From Nitrosomonas sp. (GTDB lineage Bacteria > Pseudomonadota > Gammaproteobacteria > Burkholderiales > Nitrosomonadaceae): a stretch of DNA of 64,000 bases. Shown piece by piece: positions 40,130 to 49,718 of the stretch (positions within the stretch are counted from its first letter, which is position 1; the number at the start of each line of letters is the position of its first letter). Location: contig NZ_JAIEME010000035.1 in assembly GCF_019752415.1 (NCBI RefSeq), positions 49,159 to 113,158 of the forward strand. Reading direction: 5' to 3'. Both the position numbers and the translations under genes were made by a program. The notes beneath the pieces are model-generated. The model had not been told where the DNA came from. It searched no databases and was given only the letters and a program-made list of their open reading frames with translations.

Positions 40130-40617
40130 TATTTTGGCAGCTCTGCGTTAAGAACAGATTCGGTTTGTTTCCGCCGGTATTCGTCCAGTTGCGCACTCAA
40201 TTCACTGTTATTCACCGCCAGCAATTCAACAGCAAATAATCCCGCGTTGGCCGCACCCGCTTCGCCGATGGCAAACGTAGCCACAGGCACGCCTTTCGGC
40301 ATCTGCACAATGGAGAGCAGTGAATCCAGTCCTTGTAAATGTTTTGAATTCACTGGCACACCCAGAACCGGTAGCGTGGTTTTTGCGGCAATCATGCCGG
40401 GTAAGTGTGCAGCACCGCCCGCGCCGGCAATAATGCATTTGATCCCGCGTGCCTTGGCTGCTTCGGCAAATTGAAACATCAAATCCGGCGTACGATGCGC
40501 CGAGACCACTTTGGCTTCATAAGCAATATGGAATTCGTCTAATATTGCAATGGCGTGTTGCATCACATCCCAATCGCTTTTACTGCCCATCACTACGCTT
40601 ATTAATGGTTTAATCAT
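40129..40617 (-). CDS. purE: N5-carboxyaminoimidazole ribonucleotide mutase
   Basis: 162-residue mutase converting N5-CAIR to CAIR. The class I PurE motif [19 protein letters not shown] and the [12 protein letters not shown] loop with the catalytic His are present, as is [22 protein letters not shown]. First gene of the purE-purK-purC operon. Its promoter should lie in the 245-base gap before exbD, which is divergent. Confidence 0.97.
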   Translation of the reverse strand: MIKPLISVVMGSKSDWDVMQHAIAILDEFHIAYEAKVVSAHRTPDLMFQFAEAAKARGIKCIIAGAGGAAHLPGMIAAKTTLPVLGVPVNSKHLQGLDSLLSIVQMPKGVPVATFAIGEAGAANAGLFAVELLAVNNSELSAQLDEYRRKQTESVLNAELPK

Positions 40618-40862
40618 TTGGCATTAGTCGGCTAAAAATTAGAAAATAACTATTGAAAAGATCGTGCACGAGCAAACGATAAAAACACGGCTGGCTATTT
40701 TATAAGTCTGTGCAATAATTGTGTGATTATTTCGATAGCTTCAATAAAAAATACAATTGGTATTATACTAATCTGCTTTAGCAATGCGTCTACTCATTGA
40801 ATGAAATATTGCTGTATAACGTTTTGCTATTTAGATTATCCTTAAACACGACCTGTACCGGA

Positions 40863-41294
40863 ATGAATTTTCAACGCGGAAAACAAAATAACGACCCGGA
40901 AATCAATCTGATACCGATGATTGATGTATTGCTGGTGATACTGATATTTTTGGTTGTTACGACCACGTATTCAAAATTTGCTGAACTTGAAATCAGTTTG
41001 CCCGAGACCAATGCGGAGAAAGTCGACAAAAATATCGACAAACCCAATAGCATTGATATTACTGTCAACGCACTAGGAGACTATACAATCAATCTGGTAC
41101 CGATCAAGTTTTCCAGTATCGAAAGCTTGCGCGATGCGTTGCTCTCAGCAGCCAAGAATCAACCGGATCCGTTTATTATTATCAATGCGGATGCCAAAGC
41201 AGCGCATCAATCTGTCATCACAGTGATGGAAGCTGCCCGGCTGGCAGGTTACAATAAAATCACATTCACCACGGAAACCAATAATGCTCACTGA
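40863..41294 (+). CDS. exbD: ExbD/TolR-family biopolymer transport protein
   Basis: 143 residues from ATG 40863; the frame is open to 40797 but the conserved N-terminus (MNFQRGKQNNDPEINLIPMIDVLLVILIFLVVTT) starts here. The essential Asp of the single transmembrane helix is in PMIDVLL, and a periplasmic domain follows. ExbD/TolR works with ExbB/TolQ to transmit proton-motive force to TonB or TolA. No ExbB/TolQ partner is next to it in this window, so it must use one encoded elsewhere. The next gene, sodB, is 75 bases downstream. Confidence 0.9.
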   Translation: MNFQRGKQNNDPEINLIPMIDVLLVILIFLVVTTTYSKFAELEISLPETNAEKVDKNIDKPNSIDITVNALGDYTINLVPIKFSSIESLRDALLSAAKNQPDPFIIINADAKAAHQSVITVMEAARLAGYNKITFTTETNNAH

Positions 41295-41369
41295 GGATTA
41301 TTCCCGATCATGATTGAATTAATTAAAAGTTATTACAATAAACTCACTTTTCATTCTAAGGAGACTCCT

Positions 41370-42011
41370 ATGTCCGCTGTCAATCTCGATAATTTTTCCA
41401 AAGCCGCCCAATCCGGTTCGCAATATGTGCTGGCACCCCTTCCGTATGCAAATAATGCATTGGAGCCGGTGATCACCGCCAATACGCTCAGCTTTCACTA
41501 TGGCAAACATCACAAGACTTATGTCGATAACTTGAACAATCTGCTGGCAAACAGCGATCTGGCAGGACAATCGCTGGAGCAGATCATTAGGGCAACCGCC
41601 GGACAAGCTGATAAGGCTGCAATTTTTAATAATGCCGCGCAAATCTGGAATCATATGTTTTATTGGCATAGCCTGAAACCCAACGGCGGCGGCGAGCCAT
41701 CCGCTGCGCTCAAACAAAAAATTGAAGCGTCGTTTGGCAACTTGGATGCGTGCAAAAAAGATTTGGCTCAAGCAGCATTGACACAATTTGGAAGTGGCTG
41801 GGCATGGCTGGTGTTGGATGGAGACAAGGTTGCTATCGCCAAAACCGGCAACGCTGAAACACCGCTCACTAAAAATGTCCGCCCATTATTGACCATTGAT
41901 GTGTGGGAACACGCTTACTATCTGGACTACCAAAATCGCCGTGCCGACTATGTGAATACGGTATTGGATAAATTGATCAATTGGGATTTTGCCGCAGCTA
42001 ATCTTGGATAA
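41370..42011 (+). CDS. sodB: Iron superoxide dismutase
   Basis: 213 residues from ATG 41370, chosen because of the AAGGAG 7 bases upstream; the frame is open back to 41310. Converts superoxide to oxygen and hydrogen peroxide in the cytosol. Metal ligands are seen in [16 protein letters not shown] and [16 protein letters not shown]. The residues [13 protein letters not shown] and GSGWAWLV fit the Fe- rather than Mn-type. About 17 extra N-terminal residues precede the conserved PLPYA start compared with E. coli SodB. Confidence 0.95.
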   Translation: MSAVNLDNFSKAAQSGSQYVLAPLPYANNALEPVITANTLSFHYGKHHKTYVDNLNNLLANSDLAGQSLEQIIRATAGQADKAAIFNNAAQIWNHMFYWHSLKPNGGGEPSAALKQKIEASFGNLDACKKDLAQAALTQFGSGWAWLVLDGDKVAIAKTGNAETPLTKNVRPLLTIDVWEHAYYLDYQNRRADYVNTVLDKLINWDFAAANLG

Positions 42012-42022
42012 TTTCCTGATTT

Positions 42023-42667
42023 ATGACTGATATTACAATCGCCCTGTCAAAAGGGCGAATTTTTGAGGACACGGCGCCTTTGTTAAAAGCGGCGGGAATC
42101 ATTGCGCTGGATGATCCGGAATCATCGCGCAAATTGATTCTCTCCACCAATCGCGCCAATGTTCACTTGATTATTGTGCGCGCATCGGATGTGCCGACTT
42201 ATGTGCAATATGGTGCGGCGGATCTTGGCATTGCCGGAAAAGACGTATTGATCGAACATGGCGGCTCCGGTCTCTATCAGCCGCTGGATTTGAATATCGC
42301 CCGCTGCCGCATGATGGTAGCCGTGCCTGAAGGTTTTGATTACGACTCCGCCGTGCGGCAAGGCGCACGACTGCGCATTGCCACTAAATATGTCCAGACT
42401 GCTCGTGAACACTTCGCTGGCAAAGGCGTCCATGTCGATCTGATCAAATTGTATGGATCGATGGAACTGGCTCCACTGGTGGGTTTGGCTGATGCAATTG
42501 TTGATCTGGTTTCAAGCGGCAACACATTAAAAGCAAATAATCTTGTAGCTGTCGAAGAAATCATGCCAATCTCGGCAAGATTGATTGTTAATCAAGCCGC
42601 ATTGAAGCTAAAGCGAGATATTATTCAACCCGTATTGGATGCGTTTTCTGAAGCCGTGAAACAATAA
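42023..42667 (+). CDS. hisG: ATP phosphoribosyltransferase, short form
   Basis: 214-residue HisG of the short type, lacking the C-terminal regulatory domain; such enzymes need HisZ as a separate regulatory subunit, which is not in this window. It joins ATP and PRPP in the first step of histidine synthesis. Signature [20 protein letters not shown] at the N-terminus and the PRPP-binding [19 protein letters not shown]. The start is 12 bases after the sodB stop; hisD follows 48 bases after its end, so it is the head of a his operon fragment. Confidence 0.96.
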   Translation: MTDITIALSKGRIFEDTAPLLKAAGIIALDDPESSRKLILSTNRANVHLIIVRASDVPTYVQYGAADLGIAGKDVLIEHGGSGLYQPLDLNIARCRMMVAVPEGFDYDSAVRQGARLRIATKYVQTAREHFAGKGVHVDLIKLYGSMELAPLVGLADAIVDLVSSGNTLKANNLVAVEEIMPISARLIVNQAALKLKRDIIQPVLDAFSEAVKQ

Positions 42668-42715
42668 AACCTGCCAGCAAATCGCATTCATCAGGAATTC
42701 AATTCACCTCATACC

Positions 42716-44020
42716 ATGATCCGAATTAAACGATTCAATTCAACCGATCCTGATTTCGATTCCAATCTTGAAAAATTATTGGCTTTTGAAAATGCGCAAG
42801 ATGATGCGGTCGATATCACAGTAGCCAAGATTCTTGCCGACATCAGAAGCCGAAAAGATGCCGCCTTGATCGAATACACCAACCGTTTTGACCGGCTCTC
42901 TGCAACATCCGGTAAGGATCTCGAGTTAACGCAGGAAAACTTGCGTCATTCCTTGGAAGCATTACCGTCAATCCAGCGTAATGCATTGGAACAAGCTGCA
43001 GAACGCGTTCGCAGCTACCATGAGAAACAGCCATTGAATTCATGGCAATACACGGATTCCGATGGTACGCTGTTAGGTCAAAAAATAACCCCATTGGATC
43101 GCGTCGGCCTCTATGTCCCTGGCGGCAAAGCCTCCTACCCTTCGTCCGTTCTGATGAATGCCATCCCCGCGAAGGTGGCTGGTGTGAAGGAACTGATCAT
43201 GGTTGTGCCGACACCGGGCGGGGAAAGAAATGATATGGTTCTGGCGGCGGCTGCAATCAGTCAGGTTGATCGGGTTTTTACCATCGGCGGTGCGCAAGCT
43301 GTCGGCGCGCTGGCGTATGGCACTGAAACGATACCGCAGGTTGACAAGATCGTGGGTCCCGGAAATGCCTATGTCGCTGCCGCCAAGCGCCGGGTATTCG
43401 GTGTCGTCGGTATTGATATGGTTGCCGGTCCTTCTGAAATTTTGGTTATCTGCGATGGCAAAACAGATCCCGACTGGATTGCCATGGATTTATTCTCGCA
43501 GGCGGAGCACGATGAAATGGCGCAATCAATCCTGTTATCGCCCGACACCGAATTCCTGGATCAAGTAATGCACAGCATTAATCGCTTGTTATCCGACATG
43601 CCACGCAAAGCTGTCATTCGCGCGTCACTGGAAGATCGCGGCGCTTTGATTCAAGTACAAAGCCTCGGTGAAGCGTGTGCGATCGCCAACAGAATTGCGC
43701 CTGAGCACTTGGAGTTATCTGTCGATCAGCCGGAAATCTGGGTGGATAAAATCCGCCATGCCGGCGCTATTTTCCTCGGCCGCAATGCGTGTGAAGCGCT
43801 TGGAGATTATTGCGCCGGTCCTAACCATGTTCTACCCACATCACGAACAGCGCGATTTTCTTCCCCATTGGGCGTATACGACTTCCAAAAGCGCAGCAGC
43901 CTCATTCAAGTCTCTCAGCAAGGCGCTGCAAAACTCGGAGAAATTGCATCTGTTTTAGCGCATGGAGAAGGGTTACAAGCGCATGCCATGTCAGCAGAGT
44001 ATCGCTATAAAGATCGATAA
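42716..44020 (+). CDS. hisD: Histidinol dehydrogenase
   Basis: 434-residue zinc enzyme that oxidises histidinol to histidine in two NAD-dependent steps. Recognised by [37 protein letters not shown] (family signature), AGPSEILVI, and the zinc-site segment [11 protein letters not shown] with His and Asp. The C-terminal [13 protein letters not shown] is typical. It follows hisG on the same strand; the usual next gene hisC is replaced by an unrelated rRNA methyltransferase gene. Confidence 0.96.
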   Translation: MIRIKRFNSTDPDFDSNLEKLLAFENAQDDAVDITVAKILADIRSRKDAALIEYTNRFDRLSATSGKDLELTQENLRHSLEALPSIQRNALEQAAERVRSYHEKQPLNSWQYTDSDGTLLGQKITPLDRVGLYVPGGKASYPSSVLMNAIPAKVAGVKELIMVVPTPGGERNDMVLAAAAISQVDRVFTIGGAQAVGALAYGTETIPQVDKIVGPGNAYVAAAKRRVFGVVGIDMVAGPSEILVICDGKTDPDWIAMDLFSQAEHDEMAQSILLSPDTEFLDQVMHSINRLLSDMPRKAVIRASLEDRGALIQVQSLGEACAIANRIAPEHLELSVDQPEIWVDKIRHAGAIFLGRNACEALGDYCAGPNHVLPTSRTARFSSPLGVYDFQKRSSLIQVSQQGAAKLGEIASVLAHGEGLQAHAMSAEYRYKDR

Positions 44021-44069
44021 GCCGGGGATGACTATCGTAATCACTTCTCGATAACTGCGGGATATAGTC

Positions 44070-44894
44070 ATGCCAGTTATTACTTCGCGCGAACATCCGC
44101 TCATCAAGCAACTAATCAAGTTAGAAGGATCATCACAGTACCGTAAAAGAACAGGGCTAACGTTGCTGGATGGCGTGCATCTCATTCAGATCTATTGCTC
44201 GGTACTGGGCACGCCGGAGAATCTGATTGTCGGTCAAACTTATTATGAAGATCTAGAAAACAAGCGTTTTCTAGATAGGCTATTTGGCAATACGCGCCCT
44301 AAAATAACCATTGTCAGTAATGCCCTGCTTCGTGGCATATCCCCTGTTAAGACACCGACAGGAATTCTCGCGCTCATTGAAATTCCTGAATTGAAGAAAG
44401 AAAGTGATTCTAGAAAAGAAATTTTTAGTGTTTTTCTTGAGACAATTCAAGATCCTGGAAATCTTGGCTCCATCTTACGTTCAGCAGCCGCCGCTAACGT
44501 TAGAGATGTCTATCTTTCAAAACAATGCACCGATGCCTGGTCTCCCAAAACACTCCGAGCCTCCATGGGGGCGCATTTTTTTCTGCACATTCATGAGCAC
44601 TGTGACTTACAAAAAGTTGCGCAGGAATGTTCTGGGACTGTCATTGCCACTTCCATACAAGCCACAAAAACGCTTTTTGAGATTTCATTAGCTGGATCGA
44701 TAGCCTTTGTGTTCGGTAACGAAGGAGCCGGATTGTCGAAAGAAATGATCCAAGCGGCCAACGAGAATATTTCTATTCCCATGCCTGGAAAAACCGAATC
44801 ACTCAATGCTGCAGCTGCAGCTGCCATTTGTTTTTTTGAAAAAGTACGTCAGGATAGGGCATCAACAGAATTTTCCAATATTGGAACTAAATAA
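44070..44894 (+). CDS. SpoU/TrmH-family RNA 2'-O-methyltransferase
   Basis: 274 residues. N-terminal RNA-binding segment (REHPLIKQLIKLEGSSQYRKRTGLTLLDGVHLIQ) and a C-terminal SPOUT methyltransferase domain with the motifs IQDPGNLGSILRSAAAANV (motif 1), FVFGNEGAGLS (motif 2) and SIPMPGKTESLNAAAAAAIC (motif 3), the deep trefoil knot that binds S-adenosylmethionine. Probably modifies rRNA or tRNA; the exact site is not readable. Located 50 bases after hisD. Confidence 0.9.
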   Translation: MPVITSREHPLIKQLIKLEGSSQYRKRTGLTLLDGVHLIQIYCSVLGTPENLIVGQTYYEDLENKRFLDRLFGNTRPKITIVSNALLRGISPVKTPTGILALIEIPELKKESDSRKEIFSVFLETIQDPGNLGSILRSAAAANVRDVYLSKQCTDAWSPKTLRASMGAHFFLHIHEHCDLQKVAQECSGTVIATSIQATKTLFEISLAGSIAFVFGNEGAGLSKEMIQAANENISIPMPGKTESLNAAAAAAICFFEKVRQDRASTEFSNIGTK

Positions 44895-44945
44895 TGCAGC
44901 AGTGTATTATACTGCGCCGAACAACACTGTATTTTTGGAGCTTGC

Positions 44946-45293
44946 ATGAAAAATTTATTTTTATCCCTTATCGCCCTGGTTGGATGTTTGCTATTGAATC
45001 CGGTCAATGTCATGGCACTTCACCATGAACCGCCGAACAGTCAAGGATCCGCTGGAAAATTAGCTACCAACGAAGGAACAGTCATCGCTATCCTCGATAC
45101 AACCGGTTATACGTATATGGAATTAGAGAATGGTGGCAATAAGTTCTGGATTGCAGCGCCTACGACCAAAGTCAGCAAAGGTGACCATATCCGTTTCGTT
45201 GAAAGTATGGTGATGACTAACTTCACCAGCAAATCGTTGAATCGCACCTTCAGTACCGTCATTTTTGTTTCTTCTACCGAAGTTAAGAAATAA
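44946..45293 (+). CDS. Small periplasmic OB-fold protein (NrfJ-like)
   Basis: 115 residues with a signal peptide (MKNLFLSLIALVGCLLLNPV, cleavage near NVMA). The mature part starts with a His-rich stretch (LHHEPPNSQGS) and then reads GTVIAILDTTGYTYMELENG, NKFWIAAPTTKVSKGDHIRFV and NFTSKSLNRTFSTVIFVSS. This matches a small family of periplasmic proteins in which 'GYTYxxL..G..FWIAAP...SLNRTF' recurs, including NrfJ found with cytochrome c nitrite reductase. Function unproven. GGAG precedes the ATG. It is convergent with uvrB, ending five bases before it. Confidence 0.7.
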   Translation: MKNLFLSLIALVGCLLLNPVNVMALHHEPPNSQGSAGKLATNEGTVIAILDTTGYTYMELENGGNKFWIAAPTTKVSKGDHIRFVESMVMTNFTSKSLNRTFSTVIFVSSTEVKK

Positions 45294-45297
45294 TTTT

Positions 45298-47328
45298 TTA
45301 GGAAACATCGGTAAAACCGATCAGCAATTTATTCTTGAGGCTTTTTAATTCATCCCGATACGATGCTGCTTGCTCGAATTCGAGATTTTTTGCGGCATTC
45401 AGCATTTGCTTTTCAACTCTCTGAATTTCCTTGGCTAACTGGGTTTCACTCATGGCATCATAACGCGCCTGTACTTGCGCCGCTTTATGATTCTGTTGTG
45501 CGGATTCATAATTGTACACACCGTCGATCAGATCTTTAATCCGCTTATGGACAGATCGCGGTGTTATCTGATGTTGCAGGTTATGTTGCGTTTGCTTATC
45601 ACGCCGGCGTTTGGTTTCATCGATTGCAAAGCGCATTGATTTGGTTATTCTGTCTCCATAAAGAATTGCCGTGCCATTGATGTGACGAGCAGCCCGGCCA
45701 ATGGTTTGAATCAATGATCTTTCCGAGCGCAGAAAGCCTTCTTTATCGGCATCCAGTATGGCGACCAATGAAACTTCCGGGATATCCAATCCTTCGCGCA
45801 ATAAGTTAATGCCAACCAGCACATCAAATTTACCAAGACGCAAATCACGAATAATCTCGACTCGTTCAACGGTATCAATATCCGAATGCAAGTAACGCAC
45901 TTTGATATGATGATCGGAGAAATAATCCGTCAGATCCTCGGCCATGCGTTTCGTTAAGGTAGTGACTAAAACTCGTTCATTCTTAGCTGTCCGCAAGCTG
46001 ACCTCAGACATCAAATCATCAACCTGCGTTGCCACTGGACGCACCTCAATGATTGGATCAACCAATCCTGTCGGCCGGACAACCTGCTCCACAACTTGAC
46101 CACTGTTTATTTTTTCATAATCAGCTGGCGTTGCCGATACAAAAACAGTTTGCGGCATCCTTTTTTCAAATTCCTCGAATTTTAAAGGACGATTATCCAA
46201 TGCGGATGGCAAGCGAAAACCATAATTCACCAGATTCTCTTTGCGCGAACGATCGCCTTTATACATTCCGCCCACCTGTGGCACGGTGACATGGCTTTCA
46301 TCAATGATCATTAAGGCATTGCGCGGCAGGTAATCGAGAAGCGTTGGAGGTGGTTCGCCCGGTTGCTTGCCGGAAAGATGACGTGAATAATTTTCAATGC
46401 CTTTGCAAAAACCCAATTCATTGAGCATTTCCAGGTCAAATCGTGTGCGTTGCTCAAGGCGTTGCGCTTCAACCAACCGGTGCTCCTGATAGAAATAATC
46501 TAAACGCTCACGTAACTCAACTTTGATTGTTTCGATTGCACGCAGCGTAGTACTCCGAGGCGTTACATAATGACTGGAAGGATATACGGTGTAACGTGAT
46601 AATTTTTGTAATATGCGACCCGTTAGCGGATCAAATAACGACATGCTATCGACTTCATCATCAAATAGCGAAACACGCACAGCCGTTTCAGAGCTTTCAG
46701 CTGGAAAGATATCCACCACATCGCCTCTAACGCGAAATACACCGCGTTTGAACTCTAATTCATTACGGTCGTATTGCATTTCAGTCAGACGTTTAATCAT
46801 TTCACGTTGCGTGATTTTCTCGCCGCTACGCAAATGCAAAATCATGCCATGATAATCAACAGGATCTCCGATACCGTAGATGCACGATACGCTGGCGACG
46901 ATGATTGCATCGTCCCGTTCCAGCAATGATTTTGTGGCGGATAAACGCATTTGCTCAATATGCTCGTTAATACTCGAATCTTTTTCAATAAAAATATCGC
47001 GTGACGGCACATATGCCTCAGGTTGATAATAATCATAATAAGAAACAAAGTACTCGATCGCATTTTCAGGGAAAAATTCGCGCATCTCAGCATACAACTG
47101 AGCTGCGAGTGTTTTATTCGGCGCCATCACAATTGCCGGGCGGCCGAGACGTGCAATCATGTTGGCAATCGTATAGGTTTTCCCTGAACCCGTAACGCCT
47201 AGTAATGTCTGAGACGCAAGACCATCATGAATACCGTCGACCAACTTGGTAATTGCCTGGGGTTGATCGCCTGCTGGCTCAAAAGATTGATGTAATTTGT
47301 ACGGACTATTGGGGAAGGTTACGATCAC
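45298..47328 (-). CDS. uvrB: Excinuclease ABC subunit B
   Basis: 676-residue damage-verification helicase of nucleotide excision repair. Walker A GVTGSGKT, the beta-hairpin region ([21 protein letters not shown]), IIDESH (DEAH-type box), helicase motif [29 protein letters not shown] and the C-terminal UVR domain ([32 protein letters not shown]) that binds UvrC. The start is the GTG at 47328. Convergent with the small periplasmic protein gene. Confidence 0.98.
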   Translation of the reverse strand: MIVTFPNSPYKLHQSFEPAGDQPQAITKLVDGIHDGLASQTLLGVTGSGKTYTIANMIARLGRPAIVMAPNKTLAAQLYAEMREFFPENAIEYFVSYYDYYQPEAYVPSRDIFIEKDSSINEHIEQMRLSATKSLLERDDAIIVASVSCIYGIGDPVDYHGMILHLRSGEKITQREMIKRLTEMQYDRNELEFKRGVFRVRGDVVDIFPAESSETAVRVSLFDDEVDSMSLFDPLTGRILQKLSRYTVYPSSHYVTPRSTTLRAIETIKVELRERLDYFYQEHRLVEAQRLEQRTRFDLEMLNELGFCKGIENYSRHLSGKQPGEPPPTLLDYLPRNALMIIDESHVTVPQVGGMYKGDRSRKENLVNYGFRLPSALDNRPLKFEEFEKRMPQTVFVSATPADYEKINSGQVVEQVVRPTGLVDPIIEVRPVATQVDDLMSEVSLRTAKNERVLVTTLTKRMAEDLTDYFSDHHIKVRYLHSDIDTVERVEIIRDLRLGKFDVLVGINLLREGLDIPEVSLVAILDADKEGFLRSERSLIQTIGRAARHINGTAILYGDRITKSMRFAIDETKRRRDKQTQHNLQHQITPRSVHKRIKDLIDGVYNYESAQQNHKAAQVQARYDAMSETQLAKEIQRVEKQMLNAAKNLEFEQAASYRDELKSLKNKLLIGFTDVS

Positions 47329-47406
47329 AGGTATAATTCCAAGATTGATTTGTTTCTTTTATCATTTTAACATGCCGGTCCACCTATTTTTGTGTGAGGA
47401 TTTTTT

Positions 47407-48600
47407 GTGGAACTTTCTAATCGCGTTCAAACCATTAAGCCATCCCCTACCCTTGCTGTTACCGCTCGAGCTGCTAAATTAAAAGCGGAAGGCAAAGATA
47501 TTATAGGACTGGGCGCAGGCGAACCTGATTTTGATACTCCACAGCATATTAAAGATGCTGCAATCGCTGCGATTAATAAGGGTTTGACCAAATATACCGC
47601 AGTCGGTGGTACACCTGGTTTAAAAAATGCCATTGTGGCGAAGTTTAAACGTGAAAATAACTTTGATTTTGAAGCTAAACAAATTTTAGTTTCATGCGGC
47701 GGCAAACAGAGCTTCTTTAATTTGGTATTGTCCATGATCAATCCCGGGGATGAAGTGATTATCCCGGCACCCTATTGGGTTTCCTATCCGGATATTGTTT
47801 TAATCGCGGAAGGCAAGCCGGTATTCATTAATACCGGGATCGAACAGAATTTCAAAATTTCTGCGGCACAACTGGAAGCAGCAATTACTCCCAAAACAAA
47901 AATGTTTGTCATCAACAGCCCCAGCAATCCATCGGGAGCGGTTTATACCCATGATGAACTCAAAGCATTGGGTGAGGTATTACGCAAACATCCGCAAATT
48001 CTCATCGCCACAGATGATATGTATGAACATATTCTGTTATCGAATCAGAAATTTATTAATATCGTCAATGCGTGCCCGGAATTATTTCCGCAAACGATGG
48101 TTCTGAATGGTGTATCCAAAGCTTATTCTATGACCGGATGGCGAATCGGCTATTGTGGCGGGCCTGCCCATATCATAACCGCGATGGAGAATATTCAGTC
48201 GCAAAGCACATCAAACCCCAGCTCGATCTCACAGGCGGCCGCTGAAGCCGCACTAAATGGCGATCAATCGTGTATGAACCCAATGGTTGCCGCATTCAAA
48301 GAACGCAACATTTTTGTCACCGAGCAATTAAATCAAATCCGTGGCTTTCGTTGCTTATCTGCCGATGGTGCATTTTATGCATTCGCTGATGTTCGCCAAT
48401 CAATCGAGAATCTCTATAAAAGAAACTTGATTGGTGCACAGAACGATATTATGTTCAGCGAGTATCTCCTGGAAAATGCGGGTGTCGCTGTTGTTCCAGG
48501 TTCCGCTTTTGGGTGTGAAGGCTATATTCGCTTATCTTTTGCTACTTCATTGGAAAATCTGCAGCAAGCATTAAATCGTATTAAGAACTTGCTTAAGTGA
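47407..48600 (+). CDS. aspC: Aspartate aminotransferase (class I)
   Basis: 397-residue PLP enzyme of the aminotransferase subgroup Ib (AatA-type) transferring the amino group between aspartate and 2-oxoglutarate. N-terminus NRVQTIKPSPTLAVTARAAKLKAEGKDIIGLGAGEPDFDTP is diagnostic; the PLP lysine is in VSKAYSMTGWRIGY (about residue 238) and NSPSNPSGAVY is intact. It starts with GTG at 47407, with GAGGA seven bases upstream. Divergent from uvrB and ends at a hairpin terminator shared with the flhC 3' end. Confidence 0.93.
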   Translation: MELSNRVQTIKPSPTLAVTARAAKLKAEGKDIIGLGAGEPDFDTPQHIKDAAIAAINKGLTKYTAVGGTPGLKNAIVAKFKRENNFDFEAKQILVSCGGKQSFFNLVLSMINPGDEVIIPAPYWVSYPDIVLIAEGKPVFINTGIEQNFKISAAQLEAAITPKTKMFVINSPSNPSGAVYTHDELKALGEVLRKHPQILIATDDMYEHILLSNQKFINIVNACPELFPQTMVLNGVSKAYSMTGWRIGYCGGPAHIITAMENIQSQSTSNPSSISQAAAEAALNGDQSCMNPMVAAFKERNIFVTEQLNQIRGFRCLSADGAFYAFADVRQSIENLYKRNLIGAQNDIMFSEYLLENAGVAVVPGSAFGCEGYIRLSFATSLENLQQALNRIKNLLK

Positions 48601-48629
48601 TCTGACTCGGTAGAAGAAACTACACTTGC

Positions 48630-49169
48630 TTAATGTAGAGCGGCGGCAATAGCTGCCTTTTTTGTTTTCCCAGCTCGTGACGGAACATTGCAAAGACCAC
48701 ACACGTGATTTGAATGAATTTCCAGCGTATGCACAACAAAGTTGCCATGGCAGCTCACACACCGTGCTATACACAATACGCCACTGTCAACAAAACGTAC
48801 TAAAGTCCAGGCACGCGTCAAACTTAATACCTTCTCAAGTTTATTGACATTGATGTGTTCAATATAAAGTTTGTAACTCTTAATCAGCGCGTCTATGCCA
48901 TCAATCCCAGCATTCACTGCAATATAATTGTATATATTAATAAATAGTGAAGAGTGCATATTGGGCTGCCAGCTCATGAACCAATCTTCTGAATAAGGCA
49001 ACATACCTTTAGGTGGGGATACGCCTCTAATTTCCTTATACAACTTAACCAGTCTTTCACGACTCAAATCAGTATTCATTTCCAGAACTTGTAAGCGCGC
49101 ACCCAACTCGATTAATTCAGTGGCAAGCTGAATTTGCCTGGCCTCAGTTATAATACTTCGATTGCGCAT
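48630..49169 (-). CDS. flhC: Flagellar transcriptional activator FlhC
   Basis: 179-residue subunit of the FlhD4C2 master activator of flagellar class 2 genes. The C-terminal zinc site is present: CIARCVSCHGNFVVH and HVCGLCNVPSRAGK provide four Cys. The RLVKLYKEIRGVSPPKGMLP motif is typical. AAGGGA precedes the ATG. It lies 29 bases after flhD on the same strand and forms one operon. Its 3' end overlaps the terminator of the convergent aspC. Confidence 0.96.
   Translation of the reverse strand: MRNRSIITEARQIQLATELIELGARLQVLEMNTDLSRERLVKLYKEIRGVSPPKGMLPYSEDWFMSWQPNMHSSLFINIYNYIAVNAGIDGIDALIKSYKLYIEHINVNKLEKVLSLTRAWTLVRFVDSGVLCIARCVSCHGNFVVHTLEIHSNHVCGLCNVPSRAGKTKKAAIAAALH
48642..48664 (+). terminator. 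Terminator after aspC
   Basis: GGCGGC-aata-... reads GGCGGCAATAGCTGCC (48642-48657) followed by six T; the stem GGCGGC/GCTGCC contains one G-T pair. It acts in the rightward direction and lies within the last codons of the convergent flhC gene. Confidence 0.6.
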
Positions 49170-49198
49170 AATATATCCCTTTCCCGTCGATTAATTTC

Positions 49199-49516
49199 TT
49201 AAACTATAGCTTCCGCCGGCTTTCCTGCCATTAGTATCGCTGCATGAGACCTAATAACCGCTTGCTCACGATTATCACTGGTTAACATTTCAGCAATTAG
49301 ACGGTCATCAAAACGAAAACGGCAAAGCAACATGTTTGAAGCAGCCATTTTGATTAATTGTGCCGAACTTAAGTTATCCAAAATATCAGCGAGATCCTGG
49401 TTAATTCCCAGTCGATAGATTGCCGATACCCTATCATCGCGCAACATCTGTTTAGCCAGCAATAAATAACTCAAATTGATGTCTCTGATTTCATCAAGAA
49501 TTTGATTTGTCTCCAT
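49199..49516 (-). CDS. flhD: Flagellar transcriptional activator FlhD
   Basis: 105-residue partner of FlhC. METNQILDEIRDINLSYLLLAKQMLRDDR and ASNMLLCRFRFDD are characteristic of FlhD; the all-helical dimer has no obvious Cys pair. AAGGGG precedes the ATG with good spacing. flhD is the first gene of the flhDC operon; about 200 bases upstream lies the end of a gene for a GGDEF-EAL protein on the same strand. Confidence 0.95.
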   Translation of the reverse strand: METNQILDEIRDINLSYLLLAKQMLRDDRVSAIYRLGINQDLADILDNLSSAQLIKMAASNMLLCRFRFDDRLIAEMLTSDNREQAVIRSHAAILMAGKPAEAIV

Positions 49517-49718
49517 TTCAATACCCCTTTAGACTAAATAAAGTTTTAATCAAAAATGTAAATGCGTAGGTGTAGATTTTCGATTATGCAGCATCGGAAG
49601 TAAATGGAAGTTCAGCCTAAACGAAGTTAGGTGCTATTCCTATCGCAATGTAGGAATTTTACCTACGCGAAAGCAACAGAATTTTATTGGATATTGGAGT
49701 TTCTTAGAGATACGGAGA

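Noticed and set aside
48630..48641. Loss of the flhC end by the aspC terminator
   Set aside because: The hairpin lies within the last flhC codons but the frame reads through to a normal stop; overlap of convergent gene ends is common.
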